Origin: an uncultured Pseudomonadota bacterium
GTDB taxonomy: Bacteria > Pseudomonadota > Gammaproteobacteria > Burkholderiales > Methylophilaceae
Length of the DNA: 20,653 nt
Direction of reading: 5' to 3'
Assembly: GCA_903860085.1 (NCBI GenBank)
Contig: CAIOPD010000083.1
Location: 1-20,653 of the forward strand
Every line of letters begins with the position of its first letter. The stretch's first letter is position 1. This document shows, in pieces, positions 1 to 7,685 of this stretch. The position numbers were made by a program, and so were the translations under genes. Under the pieces are notes generated by a model. That model saw only the letters and a program-made list of their open reading frames with translations, did not search any database and was not told the origin of the DNA.

Positions 1-236
1 CGCATTATAAAACCCATCTAAAACTTAAGCGATGGAATTTTTTATGGACATACGTTATAGTCAATGCGTGATTATGTAGGAACTTGCGACGACTGTCACG
101 GACTAAGAAATAGATGCTGATCTTACGGAGTTAAACCTTTCATCATGCTTAACTTTAGATTAAATATATATTGGTCTGTAGCCAGCTTTTTAGTTACCTC
201 AAATAACCACACTTTTTAAAGTCATTAAAAAAACAT

Positions 237-2009
237 ATGCAACTAAATACATCATCAGCACTAATTAACAATTCCCATATAAAACACACGCGCACTGAAT
301 TGCGCTCAGCATTAGGCATAACCATGCTAGCTGCGTGCATCTCGCTTAGCGCCCTAAGCCTCAGTGCTTGTGCCACTAAAGATAAGCTCAAACGAGCTGA
401 TACTAATGTTGCTGCTATAGAAAAAAACGACCTCAGCAGTGACTTTATTTACAAGTATTTAGTAGGTGAAGTTGCTGGACAGCGTGGCGACTTAGTGGCC
501 TCAGCTAGCATATTTTACGAATTAGCCAAAGCAGAAAGAGACCCACGTCTAGCCGAGCGTGCGGCTAAAATTGCCGTGTACGCCAACATTCCAAGCTTAG
601 CCATACCAGCAGTCAAGCTATGGTCTGAACTTGACCCCACCTCAACTGAAGCCCAGCAAGCTGTCAGTGAAATGCTTATTGCAACTGGCAAGCTTAAAGA
701 CACCGAGCCATTCTTAGCTAAATTATTGGTCAAAGAAGAAACTAGGGCAGGAGGATTTTTATACCTAAATGTCTTACTGAGTAGAAGTAGCGATAAAGAA
801 GGCATATTGAGCTTGGTGCAGTCTCTTGCAAAACCCTACCCAAAATTAGCTGAAGCACATTTTGCCGTTGCTCAATCTGCGTGGTCTGCAGGTCAAAACG
901 AGCTCGCACTAGAAGCACTGAATGCCGCTGAAACACTTAAACCAGGCTGGTCTATAGCGGCACTGCTTAAGGGTCAAATTTTATTCATCAAATCGCCACA
1001 AGCAGCATTAGATTTTTATCAAAAATTTCTTAAGCAAGACCCAACTGCCAATGAAATCCGTATTAATATGGCTAAGCTTTTGGTGAGTCAAAAACGCTAT
1101 GCTGAAGCCAAAAAAGAATATCCATTAATTATTAAAAATGCGAATAAAAGTCCAGAAGTACCGGCAATACTAGGCTTACTATCTTATCAATCTAGTGATT
1201 ATGTCGCTGCAGAAAGCTACTTTCAGCAAGCATTAGACTTGGATTTCAAAGATGTTGATCAACTTTACATTTATCTGGCGCAAACAGCAGAAAAACTCAA
1301 CCATGATGACGTAGCGTTAAGTTGGTATAGCAAGATACAGAGTGGCCCCCGCTATTTGGAAGCACAAATCGATTTGGCCAATGTAATCGCTCGCACTCAA
1401 TCTGTCGATAAGGCTATTGATAAACTAGACGCCCTAGAGGACCTAAATGCCGAGCAACAGATTATTGTGATTCAGGCACAAGCCGGCCTACTAGGCAAAG
1501 TAAAAAGAGACCAAGAAGCATTTGATTTGTTGGATAAAGCTGTTGCAAACCTACCCAATACCGCAGAGTTAGTTTATGACTACGCTTTAGCGGCAGAACG
1601 TTTACATAAGTACGATATTTTAGAGTCTGAACTTCGTAAAGCCATTAGCGCAAAACCTGACTTTGCTGCCGCCTATAATGCACTAGGCTATTCATTTGCA
1701 GACCGCAATATTAAGCTAGATGAAGCGATTAAATTAATTGAAAAAGCGTTAAGTATTAGCCCGAACGACCACTACATTTTGGATAGTCTAGGTTGGGCCT
1801 ATTACCGTAAAGGTAATTTAGACAAAGCCATCGATTATTTACAGCAAGCCTATAACTTCAATGCGGATCCTGAAATTGCAGCGCATTTAGGCGAAGTGCT
1901 TTGGCAAAAAGGGGCGCGCGAGGAGGCAGCCAAAATCTGGCGTGATGCATTGATTGCCAACCCTGAGAATGAAGTGTTGCTGACTACCAGCAACAAATTT
2001 AAATCTTAA
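237..2009 (+). CDS. TPR-repeat lipoprotein
   Basis: Predicted lipoprotein of 590 residues made almost entirely of helical tetratricopeptide-type repeats, so a likely protein-interaction scaffold at the outer membrane or periplasmic face. A hydrophobic stretch ends in the lipobox LSAC with the modifiable Cys at about residue 45. The clearest TPR units are near the C-terminus, at about residues 478-511 and 512-545 (the second begins ILDSLGWAYYRKGNLDKAI), followed by a third unit. The start is uncertain: the ATG at 237 has no good ribosome site but keeps the arginines expected ahead of the hydrophobic core, whereas the ATG at 324 has TTAGG upstream but would leave a signal peptide with no positive charge. 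lolB begins 14 bases after the stop, and TPR lipoproteins commonly sit before lolB in betaproteobacteria. That suggests an envelope role; the exact function is unknown. Confidence 0.85.
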   Translation: MQLNTSSALINNSHIKHTRTELRSALGITMLAACISLSALSLSACATKDKLKRADTNVAAIEKNDLSSDFIYKYLVGEVAGQRGDLVASASIFYELAKAERDPRLAERAAKIAVYANIPSLAIPAVKLWSELDPTSTEAQQAVSEMLIATGKLKDTEPFLAKLLVKEETRAGGFLYLNVLLSRSSDKEGILSLVQSLAKPYPKLAEAHFAVAQSAWSAGQNELALEALNAAETLKPGWSIAALLKGQILFIKSPQAALDFYQKFLKQDPTANEIRINMAKLLVSQKRYAEAKKEYPLIIKNANKSPEVPAILGLLSYQSSDYVAAESYFQQALDLDFKDVDQLYIYLAQTAEKLNHDDVALSWYSKIQSGPRYLEAQIDLANVIARTQSVDKAIDKLDALEDLNAEQQIIVIQAQAGLLGKVKRDQEAFDLLDKAVANLPNTAELVYDYALAAERLHKYDILESELRKAISAKPDFAAAYNALGYSFADRNIKLDEAIKLIEKALSISPNDHYILDSLGWAYYRKGNLDKAIDYLQQAYNFNADPEIAAHLGEVLWQKGAREEAAKIWRDALIANPENEVLLTTSNKFKS

Positions 2010-2023
2010 TTGATTCATCAAGT

Positions 2024-2638
2024 ATGTATTTAGCCCGCATCAGCCTTGTGTTTGCTTATGTTGCACTTATGCAAGGCTGCGTCAGCATTCCAGCGACCCC
2101 AACTGTCAATCAGGGCCAAGCGCAATCGCTATATCAACAACATTTACAAGACAATGCTGGTATTGAGACCTTCAGCCTGCAAGCGCGCATTGGTGTGCAA
2201 ACTGAGGGTAAAGGATTTTCAGGTAGTCTGCATTGGCAACACAATACCAATCAGGACGAAATCGCACTTTTCTCTCCACTTGGGGGGCAAGTTGCTAGGA
2301 TGCAAAAGAATGCAGATGGCGTCACACTGACCGACGTCAATGGCCACATTCAGTCGGCAGTCGACGCAGAATCCTTAACCCAAAATTTGCTGGGTTGGCG
2401 ACTACCTTTAAAAGGACTTGCCGACTGGTCGCTTGGGCAACCCCACAGCACTCCGATTGAAGCCCTCAGCTTGGATGGTCACGGTTTAATAACAAGCTTA
2501 CAACAAGATGGCTGGCTAATAAGTTATGACCGCTATAGCATGCAAAATGGACATTTACTGCCAAGTAAAATAGTTCTGCACAGTGAAAATTTAACTCTCA
2601 AAATACTCATTGACGAATGGGACATTCCTACGCATTAA
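2024..2638 (+). CDS. lolB: Outer-membrane lipoprotein receptor LolB
   Basis: LolB takes lipoproteins from the periplasmic carrier LolA and inserts them into the inner leaflet of the outer membrane; it is itself a lipoprotein. The 204-residue product (family about 200) opens with a lipoprotein signal peptide whose lipobox LMQGC puts the acylated Cys at residue 19. After it come the expected features: FSLQARIGVQTEGKGFSG, then HWQHNTNQDEIALFSPLGG, and a GWRLPLKGLADWSLG segment matching the conserved W.LP..GL..W..G pattern of LolB. It sits 14 bases after the TPR lipoprotein gene and is probably co-transcribed with it. Its usual neighbour ispE is about 2.9 kb away because four other genes lie between. 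The call rests on motifs and context. Confidence 0.9.
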   Translation: MYLARISLVFAYVALMQGCVSIPATPTVNQGQAQSLYQQHLQDNAGIETFSLQARIGVQTEGKGFSGSLHWQHNTNQDEIALFSPLGGQVARMQKNADGVTLTDVNGHIQSAVDAESLTQNLLGWRLPLKGLADWSLGQPHSTPIEALSLDGHGLITSLQQDGWLISYDRYSMQNGHLLPSKIVLHSENLTLKILIDEWDIPTH

Positions 2639-2692
2639 AGTCGGCTACAATTCGCATTACATTTCACCCTCATAAAAAGATTAAGGTCAGTC

Positions 2693-3082
2693 ATGAATGC
2701 TTATGCCTTGCGCGCATTAAAATATTTGCTCGGGTTGATGCTGTTCGCTTTGTGCTTATTGGCATTTTATACCTGGGGCAGTTTAACTTGGGTGTACTCA
2801 TCAGGCGAGCGCGCAGGCTATGTGCAAAAGTTTTCAAACAAGGGCTATCTATGTAAAACCTGGGAAGGAGAGCTTATCTTGGTCTCGATGCCAGGCACCC
2901 AAGCCGAGAAGTTCCAATTCACGGTGCGTGATGACAATGTCGCTAAAAAAATAAATGCCTCTATGGGCAAACGCGTCAAGATTGACTATAAAGAACATAA
3001 AGGTATCCCTTCCACCTGCTTTGGCGAAACCGCTTACTTCGTTGAAAATATTCAGGTGTTACAAAATCAAAGTAATGATTAA
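2693..3082 (+). CDS. Conserved membrane-anchored protein of unknown function
   Basis: Protein of 129 residues with one hydrophobic N-terminal segment (about residues 8-27), probably an uncleaved membrane anchor, and a soluble C-terminal domain of about 95 residues likely facing the periplasm. The segment after the anchor, SSGERAGYVQKFSNKGYLCK followed by TWEGEL, and later ..GIPSTCFGETAYFV, recall a small family seen in many proteobacteria that is often misannotated as 6-phosphogluconate dehydrogenase; no dinucleotide-binding motif or enzyme active site is visible. Two Cys (in YLCKTW and STCFGET) could form a disulfide. The start ATG has AAGG 6-9 bases upstream. It lies between lolB and greB in the same direction. 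Family recall is from memory; the function is unknown. Confidence 0.75.
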   Translation: MNAYALRALKYLLGLMLFALCLLAFYTWGSLTWVYSSGERAGYVQKFSNKGYLCKTWEGELILVSMPGTQAEKFQFTVRDDNVAKKINASMGKRVKIDYKEHKGIPSTCFGETAYFVENIQVLQNQSND

Positions 3083-3101
3083 TTAATGCCATTAAAAAGC
3101 T

Positions 3102-3614
3102 ATGGCTGATCAAAAAAACTACATTACGCCACAAGGCCACGCCCGCATAGAGGCTGAGTTTCAGCAGCTACTCAAAGTTGAGCGGCCAGAAGTGGTGCGC
3201 GTCGTTTCATGGGCTGCAGGCAACGGCGATCGAAGCGAAAATGGTGACTATATTTACGGTAAGAGACGCTTACGCCAAATCGATGGCCGCTTACGATTTT
3301 TAATGCAACGCATGGATGCTGCTGTCATTGTGGACCCAGCAAGCCAACAAGGTTTAGAAAAAGTATTTTTCGGTGCTTGGGTCACTTTATTTGCGCTAAA
3401 AGACAATAGTGAGCATACCTACCGCATCGTTGGTCAAGATGAACTCGAACCCTCACTAGGATATATCAGTTGGGTTTCACCGTTAGCACGCGCCATGCTG
3501 GGCAAACAAATAGGCGATGTCATTAAAGTCATTGCACCGGCAGGTGAAGAGCAGTATGAAATCATCGGGGTGCAGTATGAAGCACCCGATGTCCCAGCCC
3601 AGCAACCTAAGTGA
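3102..3614 (+). CDS. greB: Transcription elongation factor GreB
   Basis: GreB enters the secondary channel of RNA polymerase and stimulates cleavage of backtracked transcripts, so stalled complexes can resume. The 170-residue product has the N-terminal coiled-coil domain (about 1-80) with the tip motif GDRSENGDYIYGKRRLRQID. The acidic tip residues are Asp43 and Glu46, equivalent to the catalytic-site acids of the Gre family. The C-terminal FKBP-like domain follows, containing YRIVGQDELEP and WVSPLARAMLGKQIGDV. The tip sequence with YIYGKRRLRQID distinguishes GreB from GreA. It starts 19 bases after the preceding gene, and its TGA stop overlaps the start of earP (TGATG), so the two are probably translationally coupled. 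Confidence 0.95.
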   Translation: MADQKNYITPQGHARIEAEFQQLLKVERPEVVRVVSWAAGNGDRSENGDYIYGKRRLRQIDGRLRFLMQRMDAAVIVDPASQQGLEKVFFGAWVTLFALKDNSEHTYRIVGQDELEPSLGYISWVSPLARAMLGKQIGDVIKVIAPAGEEQYEIIGVQYEAPDVPAQQPK

Positions 3615-4798
3615 TGGCTAAAACCCATCACTGGGACGTGTTTTGCCGTGTAGTCGATAATTATGGCGACATAGGCATATGCTGGCGCTTAAGTCAGCAA
3701 CTAGTCCACGAACATGGCTTGCAGGTGCGCTTATTTATTGATGACATAGTTGCCGCGCGGCATCTCATTTCCACACTAAACTTGAATCAAACTTCACAAA
3801 TGGTCAATGGTGTGGAAATTTGTCCTTGGCCAAATGTAAGTGTTACGCCAGCACAAGTGGTTATTGCAACCTTTGGTTGCGAACTACCAGAAACCTACAG
3901 CCAACAGTTAGCAGCACATCAGAGCGTTTGGATTAACCTAGAATATCTTTCTGCCGAACCTTGGGTGAGCGACTTCCATGCCCAAATATCACCGCAACCC
4001 ATGCTTGGCGTTAATAAGCACTTTTTCTTTCCGGGATTTTTTCCAGATACTGGAGGTTTGTTGCGTGAGCGACATCTGCTTGCAACGCGTGATGCATTTT
4101 TAGGCTCTGCAGATAAACAGGCGGCCTTTTGGAACCGCTTGGGGCTAGATCATTCGATCCTAGACAGTGCCATCAAGATATCCTTATTTTGCTATCCGCA
4201 AGCCAATATTCGCAACCTATTTGCAGCTTTGGCTAGCATTGAGCAAACCATTCATGTCGTCATGCCCTTTAATGGAGACGTTAGTCAATGGTCCACCGCG
4301 TTTGCCGACTGTACGCAAATTAAAACTGATGCTAGCCGCTTACTATTGCAACAAGATAAGCTTAACGTGCATCTGCTTCCTTTTTTAAGTCAAGCTGACT
4401 ACGATCACTTACTGTGGGCGTGTGATTTCAATTTTGTACGCGGTGAAGATAGTTGGATACGTGCAATTTGGGCTGGAAAACCATTTGTTTGGCAGCCATA
4501 CTGGCAAGCCGATGCGGTACATCTCAAAAAAATGCAGGCCTTTTTAGCGGCTTATGCTGAATACGCAAGTGTAGAAATGCAGGATCTGTTGAGCCGAGCA
4601 TCCCTCGACTGGTCCTCTGGTGACCCCGATCTATACAGTATGACTAATCCAGATAAAACGTTATGGCAAAGCTTGATTAACCAACTGCCTGCCTTACGCG
4701 GATATGCCCAGCATCGAGCCAACACCCTAGCGCAACAGTCTGACCTTGCAACTAAGCTGGTGATTTTTAGTGAAAATTTAAGGAATAGTCAGGTATAA
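3614..4798 (+). CDS. earP: EF-P Arg32 rhamnosyltransferase EarP
   Basis: EarP transfers rhamnose from dTDP-L-rhamnose to Arg32 of elongation factor P, which activates EF-P to relieve ribosomes stalled at polyproline stretches. The N-terminal sequence WDVFCRVVDNYGDIGICWRL carries the signature D-N-Y-G-D whose two aspartates are catalytically important in characterised EarP proteins. The C-terminal half has FNFVRGEDSWIRAIWAGKPF, the nucleotide-sugar binding RGEDS motif, then FVWQPYWQADAVHLKK. Length is 394 residues from this ATG; a GTG at 3611 directly before it is an equally possible start. The gene overlaps greB by one base and lies 77 bases upstream of efp, its substrate gene, which strongly supports the call. 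No dTDP-rhamnose synthesis genes are in the window. Confidence 0.95.
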   Translation: MAKTHHWDVFCRVVDNYGDIGICWRLSQQLVHEHGLQVRLFIDDIVAARHLISTLNLNQTSQMVNGVEICPWPNVSVTPAQVVIATFGCELPETYSQQLAAHQSVWINLEYLSAEPWVSDFHAQISPQPMLGVNKHFFFPGFFPDTGGLLRERHLLATRDAFLGSADKQAAFWNRLGLDHSILDSAIKISLFCYPQANIRNLFAALASIEQTIHVVMPFNGDVSQWSTAFADCTQIKTDASRLLLQQDKLNVHLLPFLSQADYDHLLWACDFNFVRGEDSWIRAIWAGKPFVWQPYWQADAVHLKKMQAFLAAYAEYASVEMQDLLSRASLDWSSGDPDLYSMTNPDKTLWQSLINQLPALRGYAQHRANTLAQQSDLATKLVIFSENLRNSQV

Positions 4799-4799
4799 T
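4771..4799 (+). promoter_or_regulatory. Probable efp promoter with -10 over the earP stop
   Basis: A perfect TATAAT lies at 4794-4799 and contains the TAA stop of earP (4796-4798). A weak -35 (TGAAAA, 4771-4776) stands 17 bases upstream. Transcription would start near 4806, about 70 bases before efp. The perfect -10 is direct observation; promoter activity is inferred. Confidence 0.55.
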
Positions 4800-4875
4800 G
4801 CGCGGCTTTAGCGTGCTTAATACGTTTATCAACACGCATGAAATTTAACTAACACTTAATTTAGCAAGGCAACCT

Positions 4876-5436
4876 ATGAAAACAGCACAAGAACTACGCG
4901 TTGGTAACGTGATCATGATTGGTAGCGACCCGCTCGTTATCGTTAAAGCAGAATACAATAAATCAGGCCGTACTTCAGCTGTAGTTAAAATGAAGTTCAA
5001 AAACCTACTGACTGAAGCGCCTAGCGAAAGCATTTATAACGCTGGTGATAAATTTGAATTAGTCGTGCTTGAGAAGAAAGAAGTGACTTACTCATACTTC
5101 GCTGACCCATCTTATGTTTTTATGGACGCTGACTATAATCAATTTGATGTTGACGGCGAATATATGACTGACGTACTTCCGTACCTTGAAGACGGTATGC
5201 CGGTAGATATACGCTTTTACAATGAAAAGCCTATCTCTGTAGAGTTAGCCAACTCTGTAGTGAGAGAAATTACTTATACTGAGCCAGCAGTTAAAGGTGA
5301 CACGTCAGGTAAAGTAATGAAACCAGCTAAAATTGCCTCTGGCTTTGAAATTCCAGTGCCATTGTTTTGTAGCACAGGTGACAAGATTGAAATTGATACC
5401 CGCACAGGCGAATACAGAAACCGTGTATTGAAATAA
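4876..5436 (+). CDS. efp: Elongation factor P
   Basis: EF-P binds between the P and E sites of the ribosome and promotes peptide-bond formation at consecutive prolines. The 186-residue protein shows the three-domain EF-P fold: an N-terminal KOW-like domain (1-65) and two OB domains, with the C-terminal signature ..GDKIEIDTRTGEYRNRV. In the domain I loop EYNKSGRTSAVV the modification site is Arg32, not lysine. That marks the EarP/rhamnose branch of the family, in agreement with earP immediately upstream. GCAAGG precedes the ATG as a ribosome site. The gene has its own likely promoter at the end of earP and a strong terminator just after it, so it can be expressed separately from the greB-earP run. 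Confidence 0.97.
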   Translation: MKTAQELRVGNVIMIGSDPLVIVKAEYNKSGRTSAVVKMKFKNLLTEAPSESIYNAGDKFELVVLEKKEVTYSYFADPSYVFMDADYNQFDVDGEYMTDVLPYLEDGMPVDIRFYNEKPISVELANSVVREITYTEPAVKGDTSGKVMKPAKIASGFEIPVPLFCSTGDKIEIDTRTGEYRNRVLK

Positions 5437-5457
5437 GCTTGCGCCGTATCGTTTTAC

Positions 5458-5484
5458 AAAAAAGAGCCGTAGGCTCTTTTTTTT
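5458..5484 (+). terminator. Rho-independent terminator after efp
   Basis: GAGCC (5464-5468), loop GTA, GGCTC (5472-5476), then eight T. The preceding A tract (from 5458) pairs with the T tract, so it could also act in the reverse direction. Confidence 0.9.
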
Positions 5485-5500
5485 CGACTAGATGGATGGG

Positions 5501-5527
5501 TTGATAGACAGCAGAATATGTTAAAAT
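5501..5527 (+). promoter_or_regulatory. Possible ispE promoter
   Basis: TTGATA at 5501-5506 and TAAAAT at 5522-5527 are 15 bases apart, slightly short. The element lies after the efp terminator, where a promoter is needed. The predicted start of transcription would fall at or next to the ispE ATG. Confidence 0.35.
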
Positions 5528-5534
5528 TTAAGCC

Positions 5535-6419
5535 ATGAAGGGCTTTCAATCATTCCTAGCACCTGCAAAGATTAATCTATTTTTGCACATCACAGGTCAG
5601 CGTGCTGACGGTTACCATCTACTACAAACCGTTTTCTGCCTTCTAGATTTTTACGACACTATTCACCTCAAACCAACTTCTACCAACCTTATTAAGCGCG
5701 TGAATGACATTGCTGGCGTGCCTGAGGCCGAAGATTTATGCATAAGGGCAGCTAAGCTATTACAGCAATACACAAAGTGCGCCATGGGAGTGGAAATTGC
5801 GGTTGAAAAGAATATCCCTATGGGTGGTGGTTTAGGTGGGGGTAGTTCAGATGCTGCTACTGTATTATTAGCCTTAAATCGCTTGTGGCAACTCAATTTA
5901 AGCCGTCAGGAACTATTGTCACTAGGCTTGCAATTAGGTGCTGATGTGCCCGTTTTTATCTTTGGCAAAAATGCTTGGGCTGAGGGTGTGGGAGAACAAT
6001 TGCAAAGCATAGTATTACATGAGGCTTACTATGTGGTGCTGACACCTGATGCCCATGTATCAACCCAGCAAATATTTGCCAATAAGCAATTGACAAAAAA
6101 CTCGATTCCTAAGACAATGTCGGACTTTTCAGGGATGGCTAAATCAAGTTCTGGAAATCCAGCATTAGGTAATATCAATGCTGCATTTACAAACCAACTT
6201 GAACAGGTCGTTTGTAATGAATATCCTCCAGTTTTAGCCTGCTTGTCTTGGCTTAAGAAATTTGGTGATGCGCGTATGAGCGGTTCTGGTGCTTCAGTGT
6301 TTTTAGAAGTATCGAGTGCGAACATTGCAACTGAAATATGCGATCAAAAACCTAATGATGTACGGGGTTTTGTAGCAAAAGGGTTGAGTCAGCACCCTTT
6401 GTTTGAATACTGCAGTTAA
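5535..6419 (+). CDS. ispE: 4-diphosphocytidyl-2-C-methyl-D-erythritol kinase
   Basis: IspE phosphorylates CDP-methylerythritol with ATP in the MEP pathway to isopentenyl diphosphate. The 294-residue protein is a GHMP kinase. Visible motifs are APAKINLFLHITGQRADGYH at the N-terminus (Lys12 in the position of the conserved substrate-site lysine), the glycine-rich ATP loop PMGGGLGGGSSDAATV at about 95-110, the catalytic Asp137 in LGADVPVF, and the C-terminal GHMP motif MSGSGASVF. The start ATG has only a weak upstream TAAG as a possible ribosome site. It is followed by tRNA-Gln after 30 bases, as commonly seen in beta- and gammaproteobacteria, so the tRNA may be processed from the same transcript. 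Confidence 0.96.
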   Translation: MKGFQSFLAPAKINLFLHITGQRADGYHLLQTVFCLLDFYDTIHLKPTSTNLIKRVNDIAGVPEAEDLCIRAAKLLQQYTKCAMGVEIAVEKNIPMGGGLGGGSSDAATVLLALNRLWQLNLSRQELLSLGLQLGADVPVFIFGKNAWAEGVGEQLQSIVLHEAYYVVLTPDAHVSTQQIFANKQLTKNSIPKTMSDFSGMAKSSSGNPALGNINAAFTNQLEQVVCNEYPPVLACLSWLKKFGDARMSGSGASVFLEVSSANIATEICDQKPNDVRGFVAKGLSQHPLFEYCS

Positions 6420-6449
6420 ATGTAAGATTTAAACTTGTTGATTATATAT

Positions 6450-6526
6450 TGGGGAGTCGCCAAGTTGGTTAAGGCACTGGGTTTTGATCCCAGCATCCGA
6501 AGGTTCGAGTCCTTCCTCCTCAGCCA
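6450..6526 (+). tRNA. tRNA-Gln (anticodon TTG)
   Basis: A full cloverleaf of 77 bases including encoded CCA. The acceptor TGGGGAG pairs with CTCCTCA (one G-T), the D arm contains the GTTGGTTAA-type loop, the anticodon stem CTGGG/CCCAG encloses the loop TTTTGAT with anticodon TTG, and the T arm is GAAGG/CCTTC with TTCGAGT. Discriminator G73 and the first U-A pair are typical of tRNA-Gln. Placement between ispE and prs is the common order. Confidence 0.96.
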
Positions 6527-6535
6527 AATTTTTGT

Positions 6536-6577
6536 AAAAGCGTGTAGATTTTGAAGATTTACACGCTTTTGTTTTTA
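6536..6577 (+). terminator. Terminator after tRNA-Gln
   Basis: An 11-base perfect inverted repeat AAAAGCGTGTA (6536-6546) / TACACGCTTTT (6560-6570), loop of 13, followed by GTTTTTA. It ends the ispE-tRNA transcript ahead of prs. Confidence 0.8.
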
Positions 6578-6634
6578 GTAAGCTTTTATTGATAGTTTTA
6601 AGCAGGTGCTACACCTCGCTTTATAGGGAATCAA

Positions 6635-7591
6635 ATGGCGGCGTCTAACGGCAACTTGATGGTCTTTACGGGCAATGCTAACCCGGTGCTTGCGCAAGAA
6701 GTTGCCACCCACTTAGGCATTGAACTTGGCCGCGCACATGTAGGTAGATTTAGTGATGGCGAAATCACTGTAGAATTACTTGAGAACGTCCGTGGTCGCG
6801 ACGTATTCGTGTTGCAATCAACCAGTCACCCTACCAACGACAGCTTAATGGAAGTAATGGTCATGGTAGACGCGCTTCGCCGCTCATCTGCTGGTCGTAT
6901 TACTGCTGCAATCCCCTACTTTGGATACTCACGACAAGATCGTCGTCCACGTTCAGCACGGGTTGCAATTACAGCAAAAGTAGTCGCTAACATGTTAACT
7001 GGCGTAGGTGTCAATCGATTACTAACAATGGATTTGCACTCTGATCAAATCCAAGGCTTCTTTGATATTCCGGTAGATAACATCTACGCAACACCAATTT
7101 TGTTGGCCGACTTATTGCTACAAAATCATGAAAATTTAATGGTCGTTTCACCTGATGTTGGCGGTGTAGTTCGTGCGCGTGCATGTGCTAAACAACTAGG
7201 TTCCGATTTAGCCATTATCGATAAACGTCGTCCTAAGCCAAATGTGGCTAAGGTAATGAATATTATTGGTGATGTAGCTGGCCGCACCTGTGTGATTATG
7301 GATGACATGGTCGATACTGCAAACACACTATGTGAAGCAGCCGCAGCATTAAAGAAACATGGCGCCAAAAAAGTAGTGGCCTATGCCACACACCCAGTGT
7401 TATCGGGTAGCGCTTTTGAACGTATTATGAACTCTGAATTAGATGAACTAGTCGTGACCAACACCATTGCACTTGGTCCTGATTCTGCTAAATGTAAAAA
7501 AATTCGCCAATTAAGTGCGGCTGAATTATTAGCAGAAACGATACGTAGAATTAGCTGTGGCGATTCTGTTTCTTCATTGTTTATGGACTAA
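6635..7591 (+). CDS. prs: Ribose-phosphate pyrophosphokinase (PRPP synthetase)
   Basis: Makes 5-phosphoribosyl-1-pyrophosphate from ribose 5-phosphate and ATP, the precursor for purines, pyrimidines, NAD, histidine and tryptophan. The 318-residue class I enzyme (E. coli 315) shows the ATP-binding region FSDGEITVELLENVRGRDVF, the catalytic flexible-loop segment YFGYSRQDRRPRSARVAITA, the cation-binding HS motif in TMDLHSDQIQGFFDIPVDN, and the PRPP-binding VIMDDMVDTANTL. AGGGA at 6625-6629 is the ribosome site. The 5' leader has a short perfect hairpin AGGTG-CTA-CACCT (6604-6616) just ahead of the ribosome site; I do not recognise it as a purine-repressor box. rplY and pth follow in the usual order. 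Confidence 0.97.
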   Translation: MAASNGNLMVFTGNANPVLAQEVATHLGIELGRAHVGRFSDGEITVELLENVRGRDVFVLQSTSHPTNDSLMEVMVMVDALRRSSAGRITAAIPYFGYSRQDRRPRSARVAITAKVVANMLTGVGVNRLLTMDLHSDQIQGFFDIPVDNIYATPILLADLLLQNHENLMVVSPDVGGVVRARACAKQLGSDLAIIDKRRPKPNVAKVMNIIGDVAGRTCVIMDDMVDTANTLCEAAAALKKHGAKKVVAYATHPVLSGSAFERIMNSELDELVVTNTIALGPDSAKCKKIRQLSAAELLAETIRRISCGDSVSSLFMD

Positions 7592-7620
7592 ACCCCAATA
7601 ATAAAGATTATTTTTTAACC

Positions 7621-7644
7621 CTGCATACTGGTCGCGGTGTGCAG
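7621..7644 (+). promoter_or_regulatory. Hairpin in the prs-rplY gap
   Basis: CTGCATAC (7621-7628) pairs with GTGTGCAG (7637-7644), eight pairs including one G-T, loop TGGTCGCG. No T tract follows, so it is a poor terminator. It lies in the rplY leader 41 bases before the start and could be a control element for L25 synthesis. Confidence 0.4.
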
Positions 7645-7685
7645 TCTTTAGTGTAGTAAATAAGTAGTAAATTTAGGAGTAGCAA

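Noticed and set aside
4..9. ATTATA as a minus-strand -10 box for a gene left of the window
   Set aside because: No matching -35 at 16-18 bases; the AT-rich region 1-236 yields such hexamers by chance. I see no gene or RNA in 1-236.
6029..6325. Minus-strand open frame inside ispE
   Set aside because: No recognisable domain and entirely opposite a gene with intact GHMP motifs.
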